Made by a program: the position numbers and the translations under genes. DNA of 8,581 bases from Candidatus Latescibacterota bacterium (GTDB lineage Bacteria; Latescibacterota; UBA2968; UBA8231), in assembly GCA_021295675.1 (NCBI GenBank), contig JAGWBY010000026.1:7254-15834 (forward strand). The letters are read 5' to 3'. The notes beneath the pieces were generated by a model, which was not told the DNA's origin, did not search any database, and saw only the letters and a program-made list of their open reading frames with translations. Shown here one piece after another: positions 1 through 6,020 of this stretch (position 1 is its first letter; each line of letters begins with the position of its first letter).

Positions 1-364
1 CCTTTAGCTGTTCAGTGCCCACGTCCCACAAGCGGATCGTGCCGTCGTCGCTGCCGCTGGCCAGCGTTTTGCCATCCGGTGCAAACGCTACGGAACGGAT
101 GGAACCCCTGTGTCCCTTCAGAGTCGCCTTGGGTTGACCGTTGCTGGTGTCCCACAAGCGAATCTCGTGGTCGTCGCTGCCGCTGGCTAGGGTGCTGCCA
201 TCCGGCGAAAATGCGACCGCAATGACCCAATCTCTGTGCCCTGCGAGGATCGCTTGGAGTTGGCCATCGTTGGCTTCTAGCCGGTCCCCAATTCCGCTGG
301 CTAGGCTGTCTCCATTCGGCGAGAACGCCACGGCTAAGAGGGCAATGAATAGGGTTCTTTTCAT
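1..364 (-). CDS. Secreted WD40-repeat protein, N-terminal part (truncated by window edge)
   Basis: The minus-strand reading frame opens at an ATG at 364-362 and stays open for 121 codons to the window edge, so the C-terminus is missing. An SD-like GGAGAG sits 8 bases before the ATG. Residues 1-13 (MKRTLFIALLAVA) form a basic-plus-hydrophobic signal peptide. Two clear WD40 units follow: GHRDWV...AFSPDGSTLASGSDD...IRLWD (about 42-72) and GHRGSI...AFAPDGKTLASGSDDGTIRLWD (about 84-114). A degenerate unit, AVAFSPNGDSLASG, begins inside the signal peptide. WD40 repeats build beta-propellers that usually act as binding scaffolds; no enzymatic domain is visible here. The gene starts 57 bp after the stop of the giant YWTD-repeat gene on the same strand, with no obvious terminator between, so co-transcription is likely. 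The ligand is unknown. The family call is firm; export is inferred from the leader. Confidence 0.85.
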   Translation of the reverse strand, partial: MKRTLFIALLAVAFSPNGDSLASGIGDRLEANDGQLQAILAGHRDWVIAVAFSPDGSTLASGSDDHEIRLWDTSNGQPKATLKGHRGSIRSVAFAPDGKTLASGSDDGTIRLWDVGTEQLK

Positions 365-421
365 CCGCTTGGCTCTCCGTTTGTCCGAATGCCGACTCAT
401 CCGCTCCGGCCGATCACGCTC

Positions 422-721
422 TTATTTTAGCAAGAGCATCTTGCGTGCATGGGCACCTAGCCCGGCCTGCAAGCGGTACAAATACACGCCGCTGGCGACC
501 CGTTCACCGCGCTGGTCGCGGCCATCCCAATAGGCGGCGTTGGCACTCGTCCGGTACTGACCTGCCGCGCGATAGCCCAAGTCGAGTTCTCGGACCAGCG
601 TCCCCCGGACATCGTAGATGCTCAGGCTAACTTGGGCCGGTGCGTGTAGTTGAAAGGGAATATAGGTCTCTGAGTTGAACGGATTGGGATAATTGGTCAA
701 CAGCTCGGTCTGCGTCGGCAG
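422..721 (-). other. T9SS type A sorting/FlgD-Ig-like domain of the YWTD protein
   Basis: The last 99 codons carry the signature order NYPNPFN - hydrophobic strand (IPFQL) - SIYDVRG - AGQYR - YWDGRDQRGERV - ASGVYLYRL - RKMLLLK. In Bacteroidetes and several candidate phyla this C-terminal domain directs export through the outer membrane by the type IX system. The secretion machinery itself is not in this window, so the route is inferred. Confidence 0.88.
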
Positions 722-3700
722 CACAGGTTGGGGGACGTCCAGCGCAATGCCCCGTACATACCGCAATTCTCTGAGGAGGATTTCGGCATTTGTGCCGTCG
801 AGGTTGGCGCGGCGAATGCCGCTTTTGTCCGTCCAGTAGATCTTGCCCGCGGTGTCGTCCACGGCGAGGTCTCCCAGAGAATCCAGTCCGGTAAGGAGGT
901 CTTCGCTGTTGGAGCCGTCGAGGTTGGCGCGGCGAATGATGCGGTCTCTGTAGGGGTATTTTCCGTCCGTCCAGTAGATCTTGCCCGCGGTCAAGTCGAG
1001 GGCAAGGTGGTATGGCCCCGGTAAATCCGTGAGGATCGTTTCGCTGTTGGTCCCGTCGAGGTCGGCCCGCCGGATTGAGCCGGTGCTCTCTGTCCAGTAG
1101 ATCTTGCCCTTGGCCGCATCGAGAGCGATGCCCCTTGGAGTCGCCAACCCTTCGACGAGGAGTTCGACGTTAGCGCCGTCGAGATCGGCTCGCCGGATAC
1201 CCCCATTCCCGTCGTGGTTCCAGTTCGTCCAGTACATTTTTCCGGTGACGGTGTCCAAGGCCATGCCCCTTGACGGATCTCCAGTGAAGAGGGTTTCGAC
1301 ATTGGAGCCATCGAGGTTGGACCGAAGGATTTTGCCTCTCCTCTCTTCCAACTCCCAGTCGGTCCAGTACATTTTTCCACCGATCGCGTCGAGGGCTATA
1401 TCTTGTATTGGATCCCATCCAGTAGCGATGAGGTCTTCGCTGTTGGAGCCGTCGAGGTTAGCGCGGCGAATCCAGCCCTGCTCATACTCCGTCCAGTACA
1501 TCTTGCCACCAGCGACATCAAGGGCGATCGCATCTGGCTCCTTAACCCCTGCGAGATATTCGGCATTCGAGCCGTCGAGATCGGCCCGACGGATGGCATC
1601 TCTCGCAGAAGAGTAGAACGTACCGGCCTCCGTCCAGTAGATTTTGCCTCCGGCTACGTCGAGGGCGATGCCGCTTGGATACACCAACTCCGCGACGAGG
1701 AGTTCGACGTCGATGCCGTCGAGGCCAGCGCGGTGTATAGTATTCTCCGCGAGGTCGGTCCAGTACATCTTGCCGTTGATTAGGTCGAGGGCGACGCCGT
1801 ATGGCCCCGGCAGATCGCCGAGGAGGGTTTCGCTGTTGGTCCCGTCGAGGTCGGCGCGCCGGATGCGGCCTGTCCCTTCCTCCCCCCCATCTTCTGCCCA
1901 GTACATCTTGCCATGGGTCAGGTCTAATGCAATGCCTCCCGCCCAGAACGTTCTCATTCCGTTGAGGAGGGTTTCGCTGTTGGTCCCGTCGAGGTCGGCG
2001 CGCCGGATTCTCCTCTTTCCCGACCCCCACTCCGTCCAGTAGATCTTGCCGTCGCCGACATCGAGGGCGATGCCGCTTGGGTATCTCCATCTTTCAATGA
2101 CGAGATCCTCGCTGTTGGTCCCGTCGAAGTCAGCGCGGCGGATTTTGCCAATTCCCTCGGACAACTCCCATTCCGTCCAGTACATCTTACCTGCAACGAC
2201 ATCGAGGGCAATGTCAATGGGAACATCCACCTTCCCCGCGAGGAGGATTTCGCTGTTGGCGCCGTCGAGGTCCGCTCGGCGGATGGTGGTTTTTTCCGTC
2301 CAGTATATCTTACCGCCCGCCGTGTCGAGGGCGATCTCGACAGCTCGCGAAGAAAAGAGGCTTTCTATGTCGGTACCATCGAGATTGGAGCACCAGATCG
2401 AGATCTTCGCCGTATCCTCGTCCTCCCGTATCGTCCAGTACATTTTGCCCTCACCCACGTTGAGAGCGATGTCCTCTGCTCCTGAGAGAAGGAGGGTTTC
2501 GACATTAGCACCGTCGAGGTCGGCGCGCTGGATGCGGTATCCCGCCCAGTAGAGCTTGCCTCCACTCACATCGAGGGCGAGGGCATCAGGACCTGCAATC
2601 TCGTCCTCGGTGAGGAGGGTTTCAACATTGGCACCGTCGAGGTCGGCGCGGCGAATTTCCCCCCTCCCCGACCATTCTCCCTCTATCCAGTACATCTTGC
2701 CGCCGGCAACGTCTAGAACAATATCCTTCGGATAGCTGTCTGGCACTAGGAGAAGCTCGACGTTGGTTCCGTCGAGGTTAGCACGGCGGATCTTGTCCCT
2801 TTCTGTCCAATACATCTTGTCCTCAGAGAGGTCCAATGCGAGACCCCCTGGTCTGACTATGCCGGCGAGCAGGACTTCGACATTGGAGCCGTCGAGGTCG
2901 GCGCGGCGGATGGTATCGGTATCTCGCTCCGCCCAGTACATCCGTCCTTTGGCCACGTCCAAGGCAATATTTTCCGGTCCCCCTGCTTCTGCGAGCAGGA
3001 TTTCGGTATTGGAGCCGTCGAGGTCGGCGCGCTGGATGGTAGCTTCCCATGTGTTCGTCCAGTACATCCGGCCTCCGGCCGGGTCAAGGGCGATGTTGCT
3101 CGGATTTTCTACTGCCGCGAGGTCTTCGACGTCAGTGCCGTCGAGGTTAGCGCGGCGGAGGGCTATGCCTGCGCCCGGTTCCGTCCAATAGATCTTACTC
3201 TCAGCCATATTGAGGGCGATGGCGTCGGGGTAGTTCGTTCCGAAAAGGTCTTTGACATTGGAGCCGTCGAGGTTGGCGCGGCGGATCGCACCGTTGCCCA
3301 AGTCCCAGTCGTATTCCGTCCAGTAGATCCGACCTTCCACCACATCGAGGACGATGTCAGAGGGAGTCGCTAATTCATTGAGGAAAATTTCGGGGTTAGA
3401 GCCGTCGAGGTTGGCGCGGCGGATCGCACCGTTGCTCAAGTCCCAGTCGTATTCCGTCCAGTAGATTCGACCTTCGACCACATCAAGGGCGAAGGCGATG
3501 TTGTGGGGATTCTCCAGACCCGTGACGAGAACTTCGACGTTAGTGCCGTCCAAGTTGGCCCTGTTGATGGTGCCCGGCGTTTCGTAGTCGTAATCTAGCC
3601 AGTATATTTTGCCCTTGGTCGGGTCGAGGGCGATGTCGTGAGGATTCTTTAGGCCGGTGACGAGGACTTCGGCATTTGAGCCGTCCAAGTTGGCCCGCTG

Positions 3701-3979
3701 GATAGTGCCTGTTCTCGAACCATGGGATAACTCTGTCCAATATATTTTGCCCTTAGTCGGGTCGAGGGCGATGTCCCATGGAACCCTCAATCTCGCCCCG
3801 ACTAGGTCTTCGATGTTGGAGCCATTCAGGTTGGCACGGTGGATGCTCTCATGCTCCGTCCAGTAGATTTTGCCGTCCTCGATTGGCGGCGGACCAAGCC
3901 TCATACCTTGGACGCCGGAGGCCAACCATACCGCTGCAAATATGGACGCGACGACTCGACTAATTTGGGGATTCAGCAT
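422..3979 (-). CDS. Giant secreted YWTD (LDL-receptor class B) beta-propeller protein with T9SS-type C-terminal sorting domain
   Basis: This is a 1185-residue protein. Residues 1-25 (MLNPQISRVVASIFAAVWLASG...) form a signal peptide. Residues 36-1083 hold 24 tandem repeats of 37-47 residues with the pattern GKhYWTE...IRRADLDGSNxExLL...GIALD. That is the LDL-receptor class B/YWTD repeat, which closes into six-bladed propellers, so 24 units would give four propellers (about 36-302, 303-555, 556-824, 825-1083). Residues 1087-1185 form a T9SS type A/FlgD-Ig-like domain: NYPNPFN, IYDVRG, WDGRDQRG, ASGVYLYRL, and a terminal KMLLLK. The start is placed at 3979, not at the upstream ATG at 4060: an AGGAG lies 7 bases before it and the signal peptide begins there, whereas the 27 extra residues look non-coding. 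No EGF or LDLR-A modules accompany the propellers, unlike in animal receptors. The likely role is an exported, surface-anchored or released binding protein; the ligand is unknown. A WD40 gene follows downstream. Confidence 0.93.
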   Translation of the reverse strand: MLNPQISRVVASIFAAVWLASGVQGMRLGPPPIEDGKIYWTEHESIHRANLNGSNIEDLVGARLRVPWDIALDPTKGKIYWTELSHGSRTGTIQRANLDGSNAEVLVTGLKNPHDIALDPTKGKIYWLDYDYETPGTINRANLDGTNVEVLVTGLENPHNIAFALDVVEGRIYWTEYDWDLSNGAIRRANLDGSNPEIFLNELATPSDIVLDVVEGRIYWTEYDWDLGNGAIRRANLDGSNVKDLFGTNYPDAIALNMAESKIYWTEPGAGIALRRANLDGTDVEDLAAVENPSNIALDPAGGRMYWTNTWEATIQRADLDGSNTEILLAEAGGPENIALDVAKGRMYWAERDTDTIRRADLDGSNVEVLLAGIVRPGGLALDLSEDKMYWTERDKIRRANLDGTNVELLLVPDSYPKDIVLDVAGGKMYWIEGEWSGRGEIRRADLDGANVETLLTEDEIAGPDALALDVSGGKLYWAGYRIQRADLDGANVETLLLSGAEDIALNVGEGKMYWTIREDEDTAKISIWCSNLDGTDIESLFSSRAVEIALDTAGGKIYWTEKTTIRRADLDGANSEILLAGKVDVPIDIALDVVAGKMYWTEWELSEGIGKIRRADFDGTNSEDLVIERWRYPSGIALDVGDGKIYWTEWGSGKRRIRRADLDGTNSETLLNGMRTFWAGGIALDLTHGKMYWAEDGGEEGTGRIRRADLDGTNSETLLGDLPGPYGVALDLINGKMYWTDLAENTIHRAGLDGIDVELLVAELVYPSGIALDVAGGKIYWTEAGTFYSSARDAIRRADLDGSNAEYLAGVKEPDAIALDVAGGKMYWTEYEQGWIRRANLDGSNSEDLIATGWDPIQDIALDAIGGKMYWTDWELEERRGKILRSNLDGSNVETLFTGDPSRGMALDTVTGKMYWTNWNHDGNGGIRRADLDGANVELLVEGLATPRGIALDAAKGKIYWTESTGSIRRADLDGTNSETILTDLPGPYHLALDLTAGKIYWTDGKYPYRDRIIRRANLDGSNSEDLLTGLDSLGDLAVDDTAGKIYWTDKSGIRRANLDGTNAEILLRELRYVRGIALDVPQPVLPTQTELLTNYPNPFNSETYIPFQLHAPAQVSLSIYDVRGTLVRELDLGYRAAGQYRTSANAAYWDGRDQRGERVASGVYLYRLQAGLGAHARKMLLLK
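731..3874 (-). repeat. 24-unit coding tandem repeat (about 131 bp per unit) encoding YWTD blades
   Basis: The 24 units total 1048 codons, a mean of 43.7 residues, matching the usual length of about 43 for an LDLR class B repeat. The DNA encoding the core (plus strand: gccgtcgaggtcggcgcg, antisense of ARADLDG-like codons) recurs in nearly every unit with few changes. The fourth position of the YWTD box is D in only five units (3, 17, 20, 23, 24). It is mostly E: 12 units read YWTE, two YWAE and one YWIE. Two more read YWTN, and one each YWAG and YWTI. This repetition creates many long antisense and out-of-frame open frames across the region that are not genes. Confidence 0.93.
3200..3472 (-). 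repeat. Nearly identical adjacent blades 4 and 5 (138-bp period)
   Basis: Plus-strand 3261 onward and 3399 onward match over about 90 bp with roughly five differences. Both encode YWTEYDWDL(S/G)NGAIRRANLDG. The offset of 138 bp equals one 46-residue blade. This is the most similar pair of units in the array and indicates a recent tandem duplication. Confidence 0.85.
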
Positions 3980-3986
3980 CGGATAA

Positions 3987-3993
3987 CTCCTAA
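3987..3993 (-). promoter_or_regulatory. Ribosome binding site fixing the YWTD gene start
   Basis: On the minus strand, TTAGGAG lies 7 bases before the ATG at 3979-3977. The ATG at 4060 lacks a comparable site. This site, with the signal peptide that begins at 3979, decides the start. Confidence 0.75.
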
Positions 3994-4071
3994 TTTGACA
4001 ATATACCATCCGCTTGGGTGCGGGTGTTCGACCGCATCCTACCGCCAACCGGGGCGACATTTAGACGTGTT

Positions 4072-4079
4072 ATTATAAT
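4072..4079. promoter_or_regulatory. Possible overlapping divergent -10 elements between the YWTD gene and arsC
   Basis: The near-palindrome TATTATAATA at 4071-4080 contains TATAAT on both strands: plus 4074-4079 and minus 4077-4072. It lies in the 199-bp divergent intergenic region, 93 bp from the YWTD gene start and about 100 bp from arsC. I see no convincing -35 box on either side, so this is only a candidate for one or both promoters. Confidence 0.3.
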
Positions 4080-4178
4080 ACCACGCGCCGATAGCGGCAC
4101 ACTCACCGCGATAGGGCCTTTGCACCATTTCCTCGGCGAGCATAGCGACCTAGTGCGCGGATGTTTATTCTAATATCC

Positions 4179-4604
4179 ATGACCAAAATCCTCTTTCTCT
4201 GCACTGGCAACTCCTGCCGCAGCCAAATGGCCGAGGGCTTTGCCCGCGCCCTAAAATCCACTCAGTTTGAAGCCTACTCAGCGGGGATCGAGATCCACGG
4301 CCTCAACCCCAACGCCGTGCGAGTGATGGCCGAGGTCGGCATTGATATTTCGGACCAGCAATCGACGCACGTTGACCAGCTCCGCCACATCGACTTCGAC
4401 TGGGTGGTCACGGTTTGCGACCACGCGGCCGAACAGTGTCCTGTTTTTCCGGGGCGCGCCCGGGTGGTGCATCGGGCCTTTGACGATCCGCCGAAGCTGG
4501 CGCGGAATGCGCGCAGTGAAGAAGAAGCGCTGGGGGCGTATCGGCGGGTGCGCGATGAGATCGGCGCTTATATCGAGACCTTGTCCGAGGGGTTGGCGGA
4601 CTAG
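4179..4604 (+). CDS. arsC: Arsenate reductase, thioredoxin-coupled (LMW-phosphatase fold)
   Basis: A 141-residue protein, the normal length for the family. The P-loop CTGNSCRS gives the CX5R motif with nucleophile Cys8 and Arg14. Cys80 and Cys87 in VTVCDHAAEQCP match the Cys82 and Cys89 redox relay of plasmid pI258/Bacillus-type ArsC, and FDDPP supplies the general acid region. This triple-cysteine set distinguishes it from ordinary low-molecular-weight tyrosine phosphatases. The enzyme reduces arsenate to arsenite in the cytoplasm, with thioredoxin re-reducing the disulfide. The start at 4179 (MTKILFLC...) is preferred because relatives begin just before the first strand; an in-frame ATG at 4161 would add six residues, and neither start has a clear SD. 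No arsR, arsenite pump or methyltransferase gene is adjacent. It is divergent from the YWTD gene. Confidence 0.92.
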   Translation: MTKILFLCTGNSCRSQMAEGFARALKSTQFEAYSAGIEIHGLNPNAVRVMAEVGIDISDQQSTHVDQLRHIDFDWVVTVCDHAAEQCPVFPGRARVVHRAFDDPPKLARNARSEEEALGAYRRVRDEIGAYIETLSEGLAD

Positions 4605-4615
4605 ACGCGCCTAGG

Positions 4616-4729
4616 CTACGGAACGACGGCAAAGGGGTGCGTACCGTTAATCCGATATGCGTGAAAGTGATCGTCCAAAGTGAAGATGCGACGAAGATTC
4701 AACTTCTCGGCTATGTATCGCAGAGAGTC
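4616..4729 (-). pseudogene. C-terminal remnant of a PIN-domain (VapC-like) toxin
   Basis: On the minus strand, a 37-codon stretch reads DSLRYIAEKLNLRRIFTLDD, then HFHAYR...HPFAVVP, and ends at a TAG (4618-4616). This is the typical tail of VapC-like PIN toxins: a conserved acidic residue plus small residue before an AIAERL-like helix, then an IxTLDxxHF strand and a terminal FxxxP. The expected N-terminal 90-100 residues with the first catalytic aspartate are missing, and there is no usable start codon. The remnant frame runs into the antitoxin stop codon (4730-4728), as if an internal deletion joined the end of the antitoxin to the end of the toxin. Identified by pattern only; no search was run. 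Confidence 0.6.
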
Positions 4730-5006
4730 ACAAGTATTTTGCTCGCCGCTTAGATGCTAAATGGTCCGTGAACTTCTCCCCACATCCCTCGGACAGCCGC
4801 TCCTTACCGCCACTCTGGATGCGTCCAACCCGACCGGCAAAGAGGTCTGCGAGTGTCCTAGGATTACTAGCTGGCTCTGTACCCTGAGTTGTTGGGGCTT
4901 GGGGAAGGTGTGCGGCAATCCAATCGAGCGGGGTGATACCGCTTGCCTCCGCCGCTTCCTTCAAGGCGTCATACAACGCATCGGGTATTTCAAGTATGTG
5001 GCTCAT
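4728..5006 (-). CDS. Antitoxin-like protein, partner of a degraded PIN toxin
   Basis: A 92-residue protein. Residues 1-35 (MSHILEIPDALYDALKEAAE..GITPLDWIAAHLP) look like a short strand and helices of an antitoxin DNA-binding/dimerisation head. A Pro/Thr-rich linker spans about 36-49. The tail, TLADLFAGRVGRIQSGGKER...CGEKFTDHLASKRRA, resembles the toxin-binding end of antitoxins paired with PIN-domain toxins, as I recall them from cyanobacteria and other phyla. GGAGAG stands 6 bases before the ATG. Directly downstream in the expected toxin position is only a short PIN C-terminus, so this antitoxin appears orphaned. Without a live toxin it may be a decaying locus, or it may act in trans on a toxin elsewhere. 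The family placement is from memory of the pattern. Confidence 0.7.
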   Translation of the reverse strand: MSHILEIPDALYDALKEAAEASGITPLDWIAAHLPQAPTTQGTEPASNPRTLADLFAGRVGRIQSGGKERLSEGCGEKFTDHLASKRRAKYL

Positions 5007-5192
5007 GATATCTCTCCGGCGTTATGTGTGCAAAGCAGACAGGTTTAGCCCGCGATATTTCAACGTCTCGTATGCCACTTTCTGTCAGAAGATAAGCCAA
5101 ACCACTCTGGTGTGCTTGTTCGATGTTTCGCTGACGTTCAGGCCACTTGGTCGCAGCACTGCATATAGGCGGCTCTGTGGCATTACACGGCA

Positions 5193-5213
5193 TGATCTTT
5201 TTTTATAAGATCA
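5193..5213. repeat. Perfect 7-bp inverted repeat at the 3' end of the 193-residue protein gene
   Basis: The arms TGATCTT (5193-5199) and AAGATCA (5207-5213) flank a 7-base AT-only loop. The right arm contains the stop codon of the minus-strand gene. It could be a weak hairpin at the transcript end, but the stem is AT-rich and no T-run follows on the minus strand, so it is not a standard intrinsic terminator. The 204-bp stretch 5007-5210 otherwise shows no supportable gene. Confidence 0.4.
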
Positions 5214-5792
5214 GAACAGGATGCGGGCCTCCAGGACCGGTCTAGGGTTCCTTTGCAGATCAAGAGCCACATCAATCGCGGGCTTGATCCGCGACGCTCC
5301 ACGCATAAACGATGTTGGAATGGTTACCCATTCTTCGCTTCGCACAATGGCACCGATGACTAAGCCCGTAAGCCCTAGATATGTGCTCAACACGGTGATT
5401 CCTGAAATCGCTTCTGCAGCGGTTATGCTTTTGCACCCGCCATGGAGGCATGGGTTGTTGGCCGAGGCGATGGCGACGATTCCCGCAAGAATGGGACCGG
5501 TACCAAACCCGATCAGGAATCCGCGTTTTTTATAGGTCCGGGTCCCAAGGCTCCGCTCCAGCAGTTTTATCTCGCAGTGCTCGATGGAGCGGGATTTGCC
5601 GCCCCAGAGTTTAAGGTCAAATCCGCTCTGACTCGTCGCCGAAACAGTCCCAGTCATCGTTTCTCCGTCTAAGGTCACGCGGAGACGCTCTCCTACGCGC
5701 TGTCCGTAAAGGGGGGCCGGAAAGCTCATAACGGTCAAGGCCATTGCGCTCACGAGGATAGTGAATCGCTGCAAGGGGCTCATGTCTATCAT
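5211..5792 (-). CDS. Hypothetical exported membrane protein with two hydrophobic segments
   Basis: I do not recognise a named family. The 193-residue protein has a signal peptide or N-terminal anchor at 1-30 (ending FPAPLYGQ). A beta-rich part follows at 32-80, beginning GERLRVTLDGETMTGTV. There are two glycine-rich hydrophobic segments at about 91-110 (GFLIGFGTGPILAGIVAIAS) and 128-150, joined by a loop with two cysteines, Cys115 and Cys120 (NPCLHGGCK). A soluble tail follows with EEWVTIP and a basic end. This layout resembles small uncharacterised envelope proteins with an SH3-like N-terminal sheet and a paired glycine-zipper membrane hairpin, but that is only a resemblance. Either the ATG at 5792 or the one at 5783 could be used; neither has a clear SD. 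The gene stands alone between two antitoxin-like genes. Confidence 0.7.
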   Translation of the reverse strand: MIDMSPLQRFTILVSAMALTVMSFPAPLYGQRVGERLRVTLDGETMTGTVSATSQSGFDLKLWGGKSRSIEHCEIKLLERSLGTRTYKKRGFLIGFGTGPILAGIVAIASANNPCLHGGCKSITAAEAISGITVLSTYLGLTGLVIGAIVRSEEWVTIPTSFMRGASRIKPAIDVALDLQRNPRPVLEARILF

Positions 5793-5850
5793 ATGGATAT
5801 TTTTTATCTGGTTATGCTAAAGGAAGGGACTCGGCGACCGGAGAGACTGG

Positions 5851-5872
5851 CCTGCAATTGTCCTGCAATTGT
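5851..5872. repeat. Perfect 11-bp tandem repeat (two copies) in a divergent intergenic region
   Basis: CCTGCAATTGT occurs twice back to back (5851-5861 and 5862-5872). Each copy contains the palindrome CAATTG, so the palindrome centres are 11 bp apart, about one helical turn. The repeat lies between a minus-strand gene starting at 5792 and a plus-strand antitoxin-like gene starting at 6021. It may be a binding site for a dimeric regulator, possibly the nearby antitoxin. Confidence 0.6.
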
Positions 5873-5950
5873 AAATATACGAAATGCCCGAGGGCTTGAG
5901 AGGCTAAACGACCATCTTCTCCAGCCAAGGACTACAGGCCGAGTTCCATC

Positions 5951-5980
5951 TTGACTTGATAAGGGTAAGAAAGAGATATT
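5951..5980 (+). promoter_or_regulatory. Candidate sigma-70-type promoter for the 83-residue antitoxin-like gene
   Basis: TTGACT (5951-5956, 5 of 6 matches to the -35 consensus) is followed after 18 bp by GATATT (5975-5980, 4 of 6 to the -10). This would start transcription near 5987, about 34 bases before the ATG at 6021. An SD AAGGAGA lies at 6004-6010, slightly far from the start at about 11 bases. The prediction is by eye. Confidence 0.4.
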
Positions 5981-6020
5981 TCGAGACAGTTCGCAATCGG
6001 TGTAAGGAGATGTTTGACTC

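Noticed and set aside
12..230. 72-residue minus-strand open frame with QRQRRRHDPLVG motifs
   Set aside because: It is the wrong frame of the WD40 gene; the correct frame reads ASGSDDGTIRLWD.
365..421. Possible terminator between the YWTD and WD40 genes (CGGCCG palindrome)
   Set aside because: No extended stem and no T-run on the minus strand.
1542..2090. Arg/Pro-rich 182-residue minus-strand open frame, and similar ones such as 991-1380 and 2823-3087
   Set aside because: These are out-of-frame readings of the YWTD repeat array; the repeat keeps the other frames free of stops. Their composition is low-complexity and no start signals are seen.
2046..2552. Plus-strand 168-residue open frame with repeated PSRSARRM motifs, and similar ones at 1104-1616, 1644-2042 and 2763-3191
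   Set aside because: Antisense shadows of the same repeat; the apparent repeat motif is just the complement of the conserved DLDG-coding DNA.
731..3874. The repeat array considered as a CRISPR array
   Set aside because: The repeats are coding, imperfect, in frame, and separated by coding sequence with conserved blade motifs rather than unique spacers.
4761..5048. 95-residue plus-strand open frame
   Set aside because: Antisense to the antitoxin-like gene, with no SD and no recognisable features.
4990..5193. 67-residue minus-strand open frame overlapping the antitoxin start
   Set aside because: No SD, no recognisable domain, and it overlaps the better supported antitoxin gene and its ribosome binding site.
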